Source of the DNA: Caprimulgus europaeus
Lineage: Eukaryota > Chordata > Aves > Caprimulgiformes > Caprimulgidae
Assembly (NCBI GenBank): GCA_907165065.1
Contig: OU015539.1
Coordinates: 13,546,816 to 13,610,815 of the forward strand
Direction: 5' to 3'
Length of the DNA: 64,000 nucleotides
Shown: positions 41,168 through 57,190 of the stretch, in pieces
Numbering within the stretch: the stretch's first letter is position 1
Layout: each line of letters opens with the position of its first letter
Notes under the pieces: model-generated
Told to the model about the DNA's origin: nothing
The model's input: the letters and a program-made list of their open reading frames with translations, nothing else
Database searches by the model: none
Translations under genes and position numbers: made by a program

Positions 41168-41332
41168 CTGTATTGCGCCTCTCAAGTTGATTCCCGTTTC
41201 AATAGCAACATAGTATGATGCTTGGAGAAATGTCCTTTGCAATAGAAGGGCAAAAAATAAGAGTACAGCCAAAACATAAGCATTGGACAGGAACTCTTGA
41301 GATGAAATAAAGAAAACACCAAGAATTTTAGT
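41168..41332 (-). CDS. ABCC8: ABCC8 exon 7: TMD1
   Basis: 165 nt, 55 codons, residues 338-392. It encodes [20 protein letters not shown], then a hydrophobic helix ([20 protein letters not shown]) and the coupling region [11 protein letters not shown]. The acceptor has a long T tract (ttttttttatag|AC). The donor ATACAG|GTAGCC is poor at +5/+6. Confidence 0.95.
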
Positions 41333-44300
41333 CTATAAAAAAAAGAAAGTTAGAAATCAGTTGCAACGGTTACCAGTTGGTAATTACCAGTTTTGCATAA
41401 TTAATAAGCAGAGATAGCCACAACTTATTACTTTGAAAGTATTCCTAACCTTATCTGAAACCCCACAGTATCAGTTCAAGGAAACAGTCATATAATGTGC
41501 CAACTCAGTAAGCTTTATTTAAATGCAGAATGACATTTATTGGATTTCTGATATCCTTCCAAAACTCTAGGACACTTTGAGTAGCTCCGTACAGTCATTC
41601 GCTAAAAGACGTGCGATGCCCACTGTCAGAAAGGACTAGTTAGCATGCTTTCGAAGAAATCACTCTCCTTATTTAGCACCTCAGGTTACTGAGCACTAAA
41701 ACATATTATCACAACCACAAACCAGGAAGGTTACAGGCTGTGCTGTATTATATCAAAGGCACTAACCAAAGCAGCACAATTTCAATACTGTGCTACTGCG
41801 TTGCTACTACATATCTGGCTACTACTGCTAATTACTGCAGCTAACGTCACTTTTTAATGTATGGAAAAGAATAATACTTTTTACACAATCATGTTTTAAC
41901 AACTCATGCTTTTCTAGCAATTAAATTGTGATGCAGGGTTGATTCACATCAAAACATTACATAATAGATGAACAAGGAGGAAAAATGAGATGAATATTCT
42001 CGTTATTTCTTCTAGTGCTCAACTTGAGAGTAAAGGAAGATTTAAACATATAAACATCACATACACACACTTGGTGAAAGCACCAAGAATTTGCCAAGTC
42101 TCAGATGCATAATCAGGACATTATGGTTTTCAAAGTCACTGAGCATCTGTGTGTTTAAAACTACAACAGTTGTCTAAGTACACTTGTCAGCCTGCGGGAA
42201 ACAAGGAAATAACTGAACATCTACTGAACCTTCTGCATATAAGGCAGAGAAGTTGATGGGACTAATTACATGTTTTATTTTCATAAATAGCTTTCAGGCC
42301 ATTCAGTGTCCCATCTCCCTGATGGCTTCAGGAGAGTAACACTTTTTAAAAGTGCCAGTAGGCTCTAAGCAGTAAAAGGCTGAGCAACAGGACACTATTT
42401 AAATACTTAAAGACCCTAGATTCACATAGTCTTAAATGTCAATACTGGGCCTTTTGCTACACTGGGACCTATGACTTCTAGGGCTTTTTAAATGAGTCTG
42501 TAGGTTTGCTGTATCATTTGAATGTGTTATGTCAGCAGATATTCCTAATACTGGAACTGCTAATCCTAACATTGCAATGTGGAAGATGCTACCAGCAAAA
42601 TATAAAGGTTATCATTCTGTCAGTCTCTTCTTCGGTGTGAAGCAATTAACACTTAGAGAATCATGTCATAAGAATGTTCCAGGGTGGCCATAAATATCGA
42701 TACTGGAGTTATAAATAAACACGCAGAGCGTGACAGAATTTAAGATGCTGCCGTGCTCTGGGGCACTAGCTACAGCAGTTAGTGCTGCCCATGGCACCCA
42801 CGTGATCTCAGAGCTCCAGCTCCACAGCAGTTTATATCTGTCACAAAGGGTTTGAAGAACAGGGCAAATATTTTATCTTAGGACTTGTCTCTTTGCCTTC
42901 AGTTTCACAAACAGAATTTCTGTTTGAAAGATGCAGTTAACTCATGACAGCATCTTCTCAATCAAAACTATTTAAAATGAAGAAACCCTTTTAAGGGATG
43001 GGTAAAAGACACTCTCCTCTGTACTCACAGCTTACTTGCCTTGCCCGATTCTGTCCCACTGTACGGCAATGCTTTCAACGACCTCAGAAGCACATCTGAC
43101 ACAAACAATGTTTCCCCCAACTTATCTTTGCCTTCATATGACAGTGTTTTAGAAGGCTTTTTTCCCCACACCTATGTAGCTCACAGGAGCAAACAATTAA
43201 TAAGGCAAGGTTCTCCTTAGGTTATAACATTCTTGGTGCATTTTTGCCCCAAGTAGACCCAGTTGGCAAGGTATGTGCGTACACGTGGGAGTTTCCTGAG
43301 CACACCAGGCTGTTTATCGATGGTTTGAATAGAAAGCCTTCAGAAGCTCTAGAAAGATATTTCATCCAACTCAGCAAAAGCAATTTTCAAATGTAAAGGT
43401 AATTAGCCTCTTAACAGAAAAACAACGTGTATAAGCCAGGTCAACACAGAAGGAAAAGCCTCTTGGAGACCTTTTAGCAAAAGTAAAATACACCCTTAAG
43501 TGTCACTCATGAACTGTCACCATCACTGATTGCTGCTGTTAGGTGAGCCCCAAAAGTGTAAATGACAACAACAATGAGGCTACTGCTTAGCTGGACACAG
43601 TGAGGATGTCAAGGCTGGATAAGACTCCAGCCAGGGCCTATCTAGACCAGACCTGAACATTTTTCAGACAGGAGCACTAGCCAACACTTTAACATGAAAA
43701 CTAAATAGGATAGTCCATAAGTAGTGATTTGGTATAATTTCAGCTGAAACAGTGTTCCAAACAAATTATCAAGAAACAGCTAAAAAGCTTCCACAGTATT
43801 TTGCTGCATCACAGCCCTGTCACCTTAATTTTTTCATTTCCTGCTTTAACTGGTTTCCATTGAAACTGCTATATTAAGTTTCCAAATATTAGGATAAGGA
43901 TTGCAAAATGGATAAACAATTAATTTTAGTTGGAGGCCTTTGTTAAATTTTCTGCAGTACATCTGACATATTTCAATATGTACAGTGGACCTAATCCAAA
44001 GTGTACCTGAGTGAATGGGTATATTTCCATTGGTGACAACAGACTTTGGAAATAAAGTCTGATATCAAACAATGAGTGAGCTGTGAAAATAAAGTGAGCT
44101 TTCTCATAGAAATCCAGCCTGCGTGACCTCACTTTATAATACGAAGATGCTTCCTGAGTTGTTTTGGTTTTTTAAATGTTTCAGTTGATCTTTCAAAACC
44201 AAACTCCCCAAAGACACTAGTGAAATTCTTTGTCACAACTAAATTATTTGGGATTTTATTATGATGACACATGTGCTTTAATCCTCTTTAGACAACACTC

Positions 44301-44652
44301 ATTTTTGGAAATGAAAAGCCAACTCTATTAAAAATACAATTTTTCCTTTCTGAAAAGCACTCGATCACATACTTGATTCACTCTCTACTCACGATACTGG
44401 TGGGATTCTGGATATGCTTCACCATTACCCTAAACAAGGTTATTTTCCAGAATGCAAGCTGGACTAGATGCATGGGTAACACATTTTGCTCCCCATCCAG
44501 GTATAAATGTGGATAACAGGCAGTACACACATACTGTCATTTCTAGGATTCACAAACACATTGCACAGTCACTTTTTTTACTGTGGCCAAATAATACATA
44601 GTCATAGAATTACTTTTTTGACTCCTCTATTTTTATGGCATTTTGACTGTAC
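41333..44652 (-). other. Intron 6
   Basis: 3320 bp. Nothing recognised. Confidence 0.8.
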
Positions 44653-44841
44653 CTGTGGGCGGATGGTGTTATTTCCTTTTCCAACATTGTGAACAATCCC
44701 TGAGATGCAGAGTGGACCAGCAAATCCAAGCAAGTCAGCCAGAATACGGAATGTGCTACTGAGAAGTAAAGGTCTTCCAAAAGCACAGCAGAGAGCACGC
44801 CAAATTGATCTGGATCCTTGTGGAGACGATGACCTTTTGTT
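44653..44841 (-). CDS. ABCC8: ABCC8 exon 6: entry to TMD1
   Basis: 189 nt, 63 codons, residues 275-337. A variable start ([12 protein letters not shown]) is followed by [19 protein letters not shown] and the first TMD1 helix, [19 protein letters not shown]. It ends in a divergent extracellular loop ([13 protein letters not shown]) with a sequon N-N-T at residue 331 that I do not recall in human SUR1. The acceptor polypyrimidine tract is an uninterrupted run of 19 T on the transcript (44853-44871), only about 12 nt from the exon. The donor is CCACAG|GTACAG. Confidence 0.94.
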
Positions 44842-45675
44842 CTGTTCAGAATAAAAAAAAAAAAAAAAAAAGTATTATGTTATGGGTTAACCCCAGGTCT
44901 GATAAATGATTGGGTTTTTTATTCCTCCTTTAATTCATTGACAGTCAGTCACAATCTGTGAGCTAGAAAAGCACAGAAACTACAATTATTGTTTCATTTG
45001 TTTTTATAGAGTCAGAACAAAGCATTGATTTTTACTGTCCTCCACATCACAAAATTATTCTTTCTTTCCTACCATTAATAGGGATCAAATAAGTGTGGTG
45101 TTTGAGGCTTGCTGGGGTAGAAATTAAAAAAAGAGGGAGGGAACTGACAGGTTGTGTTCCTGTAAACACAGAGACTGGAAACCTATAACTCTTTTTGGAC
45201 AGAATGCAAAGGATTTATCTTAAAAACCTGAATACACTCAGCTCCTGCAAGGTAGTCAAGCAGAATTTGAGCTGAGGCCCTGAATTCTCCTATGGACAAA
45301 CCGTAACTGGAATAACATGGAAGAAATAGTCCTGTGAGGCCTCATTAATACTGACTCTAATTGAATGATTCCAGGGTCTTATTAGGAAGAATGATAATAG
45401 GGTTACAGTTACTTTCCACATCAAAATAGATGCCATATGGATGTTACATGCATTTAACCAGTAATGTGTTTGACATGCATGTTTAGATAGAGAAATTTCA
45501 TTATTTGTATGAGGTACAATTATGTGATCTCTTTGTATATGGAAAGCTATGCTAATGAATACTTCATTTGCATCCTGTCTGTTCATATAATTTTATATTA
45601 TGCTCATAGCATAAAAAGTAATGAAAAACACAAGCACTGAGTAAGCAGACGTACGTAATTCCGTGTGTGGCATAC
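44842..45675 (-). other. Intron 5
   Basis: 834 bp. It holds the T19 (transcript) acceptor tract and nothing else recognised. Confidence 0.8.
44853..44871. repeat. A19 run (T19 on the transcript) at the exon 6 acceptor
   Basis: A pure A tract on the plus strand, about 12 nt upstream of exon 6 in the transcript, forms the polypyrimidine tract of that acceptor. It is likely length-variable. Confidence 0.9.
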
Positions 45676-45918
45676 CTTCTGTGCTTCAAAGGCCTCATTA
45701 AGGCGAATGTAATTCGTCAGAGCTCTCATTGCAATGGGAAGCTTGCCTATAGTTTTCAAATCTATTGGTTTTTTATGGGCAGTCTTGATGAATGTATTCA
45801 TCCACCAGTACGTTCCTTTGGATAACAGATTCACAAATGGCTGTAGGAATCTAACGCCAAGGTCCTGGAGATCCTCAGGAGGTTTAACTTCTTTCGGAGT
45901 TTTGAAGAAAACATACCT
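45676..45918 (-). CDS. ABCC8: ABCC8 exon 5: L0 linker (lasso motif)
   Basis: 243 nt, 81 codons, residues 194-274. It encodes the cytosolic L0 linker with [29 protein letters not shown] and [21 protein letters not shown]. Lys205 is present (contributes to Kir6.2 ATP binding in mammals), as are Tyr230 and Trp232 (part of the sulfonylurea and inhibitor region), at the same numbers as human. The acceptor is gaatttcag|AGG and the donor CAGAAG|GTATG. Confidence 0.96.
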
Positions 45919-47156
45919 CTGAAATTCAGAAGAACACCAAAAGAATCATATTTAATGCATAGAAAATAAAAGTACACAAAGAATAGATAAGAGATAAAGA
46001 ACATAACAGACACTAAGTGAATCAGTCTTGGTTTCTCAAAAGTACTCAAGGAATTTAGGCATTCAAATTCAACCAATACAGCAATCCAGTTTCCTCGGTG
46101 CTGAAGAAAATCACAGGCATTCAGTCTAGAAATAAATCAGCCTAAACTTTCACTATTACTTTGTTTATGGGGTACAAATATGCATACTTGTAGAAAAAAA
46201 AAAATACATTTAAAATAGTACAGCCCCAGCCTCTTGCTCTGAGTCCCAGACAGCGCAACTTGGGACACAGAAGCTTCAGCACAGCCCTGAGGCTATCACA
46301 GTGATTAACCTTCCATACCATAGTGAGCTCAGAACATGGAGCTACCTCTGCTGTCCTGACTGGGTCTGGGAAACCACGGAAATAGAGTCCATATGGCATT
46401 AACAAATGTTTTCATGGGCTTAAACATTGAAAGAGTGCTTGATGATTTCCTGTTGTCAAGAGAAAACTTTTTCAGACATTGCTCATTTTTAAGAATGAAA
46501 AGCCAAGACTCTTAAAAATACACCTTTCCTTTCTGAAAAGTAATGAATCACATATTTAATTCAATCTTGACTTAGGACCGTACCCAAAACCTATTAATCT
46601 TAGTAGATTAGGATTAGGATTTCTGGATATGTTTCACTACTATCTTTTCTCCAACCATAGTTGGAGAAATAATTCACCAATCCTAGAAAAAATGGTGATG
46701 AGGTTGGGAAAGGCCATTTAGAGAAACAATGGGAGCAGTGGAAGGAAAGGAGAAGGTACAGTCAGGACAAAAAGTTAAACAAGTTAATCCTGTCTTCTGG
46801 AAGAAGATGAAGGAAGGCAGCAGAAAAAAGGTGCGGCTGATGTCTGCTGTTTCTGCTGCACAGAGTTCTCGTTCTCTATTTTTATTTTCTCCCACTGCCT
46901 CTCTCTCTTGGCCCTCCTCCCCCTCAGCAGTGGCCAGCTCTCCAGGCATCCCAATCCCTTCCTTCAGCAGCTACAGCAACAAGGCTGGCTCTCCAAACTC
47001 TGCCATAGACATAATAGGCAGTAAAAAACTCATACTGCTGGCTAATTCATTTTATCCATCAATAACATCCTTAATAATTAAATCCAAACAAACAGAACAT
47101 AAAAAAAGATTACAATAGTCAGTAACATTTTGTTATTCTTCCTTGTAGAAGAATAA

Positions 47157-47182
47157 AATCACTGTGGAATTCCACAGTGATT
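47157..47182. repeat. Perfect 26-bp palindrome in intron 4
   Basis: The 13-base half AATCACTGTGGAA is followed immediately by its exact reverse complement, with the EcoRI-type hexamer GAATTC at the centre. There is no spacer. No repeat family was recognised around it. Confidence 0.95.
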
Positions 47183-48057
47183 AAATCTCATTTAATTATG
47201 CAGTTGTACTATGAGGAGGTTTATGAGCAAGTCTCTCCAATATCATATTTGAATTTAATTTTTCCTACAAGCCAATCCACTGTTTTTCATCTGTGATAAA
47301 TACTGAACACCCAGCACTGAGGTTTTTATTAATCTTTCTTTCAAAAATGCTACTGAAAAGTCTGCTTTTAGACATATTTTTGTCTTAAGTTATCAAATAA
47401 ACATGCAGACACACAAATTCCCCCAAGAAAAATCACAAAAGGACAAATATGTGATAGATGCAACTCACATTGTTGATTGCATTACTAGAAAAAGTTCACC
47501 TGCTATTGTGAGGGAAACAGCAAGAAAATGTACACTGACACATTTCTTTCCCTCCTGCAACTAAGTTAAATTTGTGCACACAGTTAAGCGAGGGGCAGGT
47601 GAAGGGAAGAACTCTGGCATTTCTCTATCTAGCAATCTCCAAAGCCATCTCCCAGTTTTGATTATGACTGCAGATACCACAGAGGGGAAAAAAAAATATG
47701 GCTGGGAGGCTAGATAGCAATCCCAGTTACCCCAGTAAATCACTCATTGCGATTGTTTCCTGGAAAATGAGGAGCTGTTCTTTGTGTGTCCAAGATATTC
47801 TCTGATAGAGCAGACAATTCCTTTCACCTAGCCTTTCCTTGCATCAGAAATACTTGTTTCTGATGACTGAAACTGTGAATCACAATAGACATTTTAAAAG
47901 CAAACTTGAACAGGTGAAATTTATCTTAGTTTAACTATATTGGAGTCTGGCATTTTTTAAAATTATGTATCCATTTAGCCTAATAAAGTTGAGTTAACCC
48001 TCGTTTCTCAAATATATTTCTCTCTCCTTTAGAAATGCACTTCACAGTAAGTACTCC

Positions 48058-48128
48058 AAAAAAAAGAATGAAGAAAAAAACCAACCAAACAAAAAAAACC
48101 CAAACAAAAAACCACCCAAAACACAGAA
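48058..48128. repeat. A/C-rich low-complexity tract after exon 4
   Basis: About 70 bp of A runs broken by CC and ACC. On the gene strand it is U-rich and begins about 26 nt after the exon 4 donor, the arrangement seen for TIA-type splice enhancers (inference). Confidence 0.8.
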
Positions 48129-48153
48129 GGAGACTTTTATGACACTAACTTAC

Positions 48154-48320
48154 CCTCACACTGATGACATTGATTTCCACAGCTAGTAGCATTCCATATA
48201 GAACAACCAGAAGTCCCGTGAGGCAAAATCGAAGCTGAGAAAATCCAACCCCATTATCACAGAACTTCACAAATTTGATGGTTTTAGTTATGAAAGCTAA
48301 AGTCCAGTAGAACAGCAACG
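48154..48320 (-). CDS. ABCC8: ABCC8 exon 4: TMD0 helices 4-5
   Basis: 167 nt, residues 138-193, ending on a codon boundary. It encodes [19 protein letters not shown], a short loop (CDNGVGFSQ), then [20 protein letters not shown] and INVISVR. The human protein has VIRVR where this has VISVR. The acceptor is ttcctacag|CG and the donor AGG|GTAAG. A U-rich tract (on the transcript) begins about 26 nt into the following intron. Confidence 0.95.
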
Positions 48321-51300
48321 CTGTAGGAAAAAAGAAAAAAGTGAATTAGCTCCACAATTGCAAAAATATACAACAGCAGCATCAAACAATCATTGAGAAA
48401 GAATGCAACAAGAACACATAAAACCAGAGAGTAGCCTTTCTTATGTCAAAACAGAAGCCTAATTCAATTCCACAAACATGAAAATATTAAGACATTAGTT
48501 CTAAACTCTTTTCTTATTAGATTTTGTGCTATTTGGAAAGTTTCACAAAGAGAAGTCTGCTGAAGGAAATTTCCATGTGTTGTAAACATGCATCTGCATA
48601 AGTTCACAGAATGGTAGAGGTCGGAAGGGACCTCTGGAGATCATCTAGTCCAACTTCAAGGGAGGGAGATGCTCCACAAGTGAAGGTGGCTGTGAATGAT
48701 GTTCATGTGAATGATTTGAAAAGTGAATGATGCTTTTCAAATTTGGTTAATGCTACAAGACTGCTATGAATGTGGCTTGAAGGAAAATTGATCTCATTCG
48801 CCCTGCAGATCTCTGGGACATATTCAGAAACAGATATTAAAATATTTTCTCCAAACTGCTGCTGCTCAACCGGTTAACACAAATTCCACGTATGTAATTT
48901 ATAATGCAGATACACAGGCACCTTAAGGAAAGACGTTCTGACATTTACAGAACACAACTTTAACTTTTCAGAGATCTACTGAACTTGTCTAAAAGTGCTA
49001 CTGTGAGTTACAGAGAAATAATCCCTGCAGTAAGTTCTGGTGATTTGAAAACACACTCCATACCATTCACCACACCATAAACCAGCTCCTGTTCCCCATT
49101 CCTACAGAAGTATCTTCTAGGGTTATGTTCTTTTACATTAATCTTTCATTGCTGCTGTATCTGCTGAGGAAAACATGGATATGCTTTCTGAGTGGCTTGC
49201 TGCAACACCAGAGACTTCAGCCAAGACATTAGCAACTGCAAGTCTAACTTACAAATATGGATAATGATCAGCAACTTGCTCCACTTTCAAAGAATTTGTG
49301 GCATTCCAGCTACCTTGAGGCACCCTAGAGAACCCTGTGGAGATGTACTGGGGGGATACCCTTTCCAAGCAAAACTAAATTCAACACGGAGAGGCCATTT
49401 AGGATTTGGGGCTGCCAATTCTGCTTCTGTGGAAATCAGTTTCAAACCTCTCATTTAAATGAGGACAGTAAATGGAACAGTACAGGAGTACTGGGCATCA
49501 GGACATTTGAGATGTTGTTTCATAATTTTATCCTATTATTTAATTTCTGAGGTTTATTTATCTGTAAAACAACTAAATACTACCTTAAAAGTAGTGCAGT
49601 CAGATGCTATCATTCAATTACATAATGTGAACGTTGAGAAAGCTAGCAGATTTTCCAGTTCAGTATGAAAACTATTCTAAAACGTGTCCTGCTGAACAGT
49701 ACAGCTGTTATGTATCCATTCTGCAAGACTGTGCAAAGAGCACCAAAATTAGCAGTATTATGAGAGCTCCTGGTAAAGAGCACAGCACTGGAAAAGCTGT
49801 TTGTTGAAACACAATTACAGGTCAAAACCATACAGAGAAAAAACAGATTCAGACTAAATCAAAGTGTTTCAATAGTTTGGACACTCAACTAGGATCCTGG
49901 ACTCAGTCATTGGCTTCAGAGGATGAATACTCAAACCTTGTCAACTTTTTTCGGTAAGAGATAAGAATGGCTACTTTGAAACACCCAACAGGCTGGGCAC
50001 AAAGCTGAAAGGCAGGATCAGTACAGGAACTTTACATCCTTGTTTTGCATACCCCAAGGGAACGTGCTAATCCTCAGGTCTGTCATGGTGTCTGGTATCT
50101 TAAAGAACTACAAATGGACCTGGTTTCTTTTAGGTACAGGCTGAAAAAGATTTTTGAAAAGAAAACACCTCGAAGCTCCACAGGATTGGAAAATTTTATC
50201 CTGTTCAGAAGGAATGAACAGACCTTTAAGGGTCTCCTGCACCGCATCAATGAGTTTCCCCGCTACACTTAGTAACTTTTGGGTAAGGCTTTGTTAGCCT
50301 CTGCTTTATACAGCTACCAGCTCTTTGCAAGTGCAGGGAATGATCCTGCAGCTGAGACAGATGGTGCCCTGCAGGTAGGTGGAACTTCACTGATGCTCAG
50401 AAGCAGCAGCAGATGCCACATCAGGTCACTTACTTTACTCTGTGTGCGTGTGTGCAATAATAAATGTCCTCTGCAACATTTTACTAATGAACAACCCTCT
50501 TTTGGTTCCATGTCTCATACACTAAGCAAAAAGTTTATCACCAACTTAAGCTTTTCCTCACAGTTCCCATTTGTACTAGGCTCTAAGAGAAAGCTGCTTC
50601 ATGGCCACACTGCACTCTAGTGGGTTGATAGCTGAGCACAGGTGTTATTTACCTATCTCATACTGGGCTAATTTGCATAAAGTTACCATCACCTAGTCCC
50701 AGTTGCCAATACAGAGTAATTGCAATTAACATTGAAAGATGATGATCCTCACAGTTAGATAACAATTAATTTGTGCAGTCAAGAATAAAAGATGGAGACT
50801 TCCAGAAACGTCTGTCTTAGGTTCTCTCACAAACACAAGAAAATGAAGAGAAAAACAAAATCTAAAATAAAAATCAAAGACCCTCAGGTTGTGAAGACTT
50901 TGAATTAACATTAAAATCAGACAAACTAAGTGGGAAAGAGTGTGGTAGTTTGATTTTCTTTTTTGCCTCAGAGTTAGCTATTAAGATCAGATTTCCTAAA
51001 AAAGTCTGTTCCTTGGAAATTAATGCAAAATTAAAATTCACAATTATTAGCTTACTATCAATAACACTTACTTCAGTGTTGGTATTCACTGCTATAACTG
51101 TTTATTATTCAAATACTGTCCAGAGCTTATCCGGCAGTGCTCTACATACTGAACAAAATTATCATAAACAAGAAATCTCCACAGAGAACTGATTATGCAA
51201 AAACAGGCAATCAACTACCAGCAGTAAATTTGTGCTACCCTTCTCGATGATTTAACAGCAGAAATGCGGTAGCAACACCTGGTTATTAAACACTGTATTA

Positions 51301-52530
51301 TACATCTGAAATAACAGCAAAAACCCCACACTACTTGCTTTCCATAGGTGATTGTAAGAGGCTAGCAATGCTTTCCTGAGACATAACATCTAATCCTGTG
51401 AGAAGGCATGAAAGACACTACATTGATTTATTTAAAAAGTATCTAAATGACCCCACCTATCAATAAAAGACAAATAAGAACCTACTTAAAAGAAGGACAA
51501 GAAGAAAAGCAGAAGACAAAGGTTGGCAAGTCTGGACAAAAATCTGAAGTTTCTGAAGAGGATTTCTTTTTTTTTTTTTAACAGGAATTACCGACTTCTG
51601 CAGAAGAGAAAGATGCTTGTTTTCCACAACAGGCAGTTCTAAATCTTTAGTATTTAAAAGCTTTCCCAAATCTAGTTGTTACTGACTTACTACTACCTGA
51701 CTAAAACTGGAACAGAACTTCAATACACAGAGTTACAATAGCAAAAGACATACCTCAGCAGGATCCATTAATACAGAAAAACAGCTCAAAAAAAATTTGA
51801 TGAGCTAGGACCACCAAAGAAATAACAGCTAATAGGAGGACAAAACATTTAGACATCCACAGTCTGGAATCTACTTAAGCAGTAGAGAACACATCACCAG
51901 CCACATGACTGTCAGCAGTAATAGATTTTCTCCAGCTAGCTACAGTTTATTTACAATCTTGCAGAAAATACATAGTATACTATGTAGTTCTTATACATGG
52001 CATTTTCCATTCCAAAGGTCTTAAAGCAGTTTACAAAGGGAGTTTTAGGAACAGGTAGAAAGACCAAGCAGACAAAGTAAAATATCCAGAGTCATACTAA
52101 AAGTCAGTGATGTCATTAATTTCCCTTGACTCCCTGAATATTTCAATCGATCACACACACAGAGATGGCTTCAATCTTACATCATGCTTCAATGCAACAC
52201 GGTGACAAGCAGGGGGATTTGGAGAGCTTTTAAAGTCAGAGTTGGATGTGCTACCTTACCCACAAAGCCAGTTTTTCCTAGAAAAGCCTTTGGCCCATTG
52301 GATCCCTAAGAACACCACACAGAATACTATTAGAAGTTAGAAGCATTGAAAACAAAGAACTGTTTCAGGAAGACTCAGAACCGAGTCTGGCAGAGGCAGC
52401 CAGCTGACCAGAACATAGGTGTAGCTTTACCCACACAAGCTAGCACCGAGACTGCAATGACCTGTCACAGAACAGACAGACACACAGCACTACCATCACG
52501 TTTCCTAGGCTTGTAAGTTGTGAGACCTAC
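48321..52530 (-). other. Intron 3
   Basis: 4210 bp. It holds one CR1 fragment near exon 4. The rest is unrecognised. Confidence 0.8.
48603..48675 (-). mobile_element. CR1 3'-end fragment in intron 3
   Basis: The plus strand reads ttcacagaatggtagaggtc, then ggaagggacctctggagatc and atctagtccaac, the reverse complement of the CR1 3' end. It has the same orientation as ABCC8 and lies about 280 bp upstream of exon 4. Confidence 0.9.
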
Positions 52531-52652
52531 CGATTAACAGCTTGGGAAAATTGGATGTTTCGATATTATGGTAGTAGACCACCGAGGTGATGGCTGCCAA
52601 GAACGCCATCCCAGCCGGCATGTACAGGTGTAAATGGCGCGATTCCGAAACC
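52531..52652 (-). CDS. ABCC8: ABCC8 exon 3: TMD0
   Basis: 122 nt, residues 97-137 plus 1 nt. It starts with [15 protein letters not shown], then a hydrophobic helix ([17 protein letters not shown]) and SNFPKLLI. The acceptor is ttttttaag|GG, with a T-rich tract, and the donor ATCG|GTAGGTC. The sequence forms the third and the start of the fourth TMD0 helix. Confidence 0.95.
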
Positions 52653-56706
<4,054 letters not shown>

Positions 56707-56854
56707 CGATGAAGAGGATGGGGAAGGTGATGAAGAGCAGGAAGACATGCGGCACCACGTTGAGCGCGTCCACGAAGCAGCCGTTGTTGAGCACGCCGTG
56801 GTCCACGTTGTAGGCGGTGGAGTTGTCCTCGTCCCCGCAGAAAGCCAGGGCCAT
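56707..56854 (-). CDS. ABCC8: ABCC8 exon 1: start codon and first TMD0 helix
   Basis: It encodes residues 1-49 plus one base. The ATG at 56854 has a strong context (G at -3, G at +4). The peptide begins [13 protein letters not shown] and contains [16 protein letters not shown], then a hydrophobic helix ending FPILFIG. Cys6 is present, which in mammalian SUR1 pairs with a distant Cys. An N-glycosylation sequon N-S-T lies at residue 11, matching the known N10 site of human SUR1. The donor is ATCG|GTGAGT and the 148-nt length equals the human coding part. An in-frame ATG also exists 16 codons upstream (56902), but its context is weak and the family starts here. Confidence 0.96.
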
Positions 56855-56941
56855 GGCGGGACCCTGCGCGCAGCCAGGCGCCTCCTCCGCCTCCGCGCAC
56901 ATCCAGGCGGGGCCGGTGCGGGCTGCGGGCGGCTCTGACCG

Positions 56942-56947
56942 CACCTG
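56942..56947. promoter_or_regulatory. E-box CACCTG near the ABCC8 start
   Basis: A CANNTG hexamer lies about 90 bp upstream of the start codon inside the CpG island. NeuroD1/BETA2 is known to act on the mammalian SUR1 promoter through E-boxes, so this is a reasonable candidate. A single hexamer is weak evidence, and the site could be in the 5' UTR. Confidence 0.3.
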
Positions 56948-56992
56948 CCGCCGAGCCACCACCGCGACCGCCGACCGGCCCCGCCCCTGAGA

Positions 56993-57041
56993 CCCGCTCC
57001 GCCCCCGCGGCCCGCCCTCGAATCCCGCTCCGCCCCCGCGG
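56993..57041. promoter_or_regulatory. Duplicated GC-box module upstream of ABCC8
   Basis: The 18-mer CCCGCTCCGCCCCCGCGG occurs at 56993-57010 and again at 57024-57041, exactly 31 bp apart. Each copy carries a GC box (GGGGGCGG on the gene strand). The module lies about 140-190 bp upstream of the start codon. Binding by Sp/KLF factors is inferred. Confidence 0.6.
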
Positions 57042-57190
57042 GCCGGGCCGTTCGGGAACGGTGAAACCCCGAGCCGGGTGCCGGTGCTCGGCCTCAGCCT
57101 CGGAGGGACCTGGGGAGCCCGGGACTGCGGGCAGGGCCGGAGAGCGACGGGAAAGCCCCGTGACAGCCTCGGTTACCGCAGAGCAACAGA

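Larger units (their letters stand above)
45919..48153 (-). other. Intron 4
   Basis: 2235 bp. It holds the 26-bp palindrome and the A/C-rich tract after exon 4. A purine-rich patch near 46730-46830 was also noted. Confidence 0.8.

Noticed and set aside
47157..47182. Palindrome as a transcription terminator or bacterial-type hairpin
   Set aside because: The context is a vertebrate Pol II intron, so a rho-independent terminator reading does not apply.
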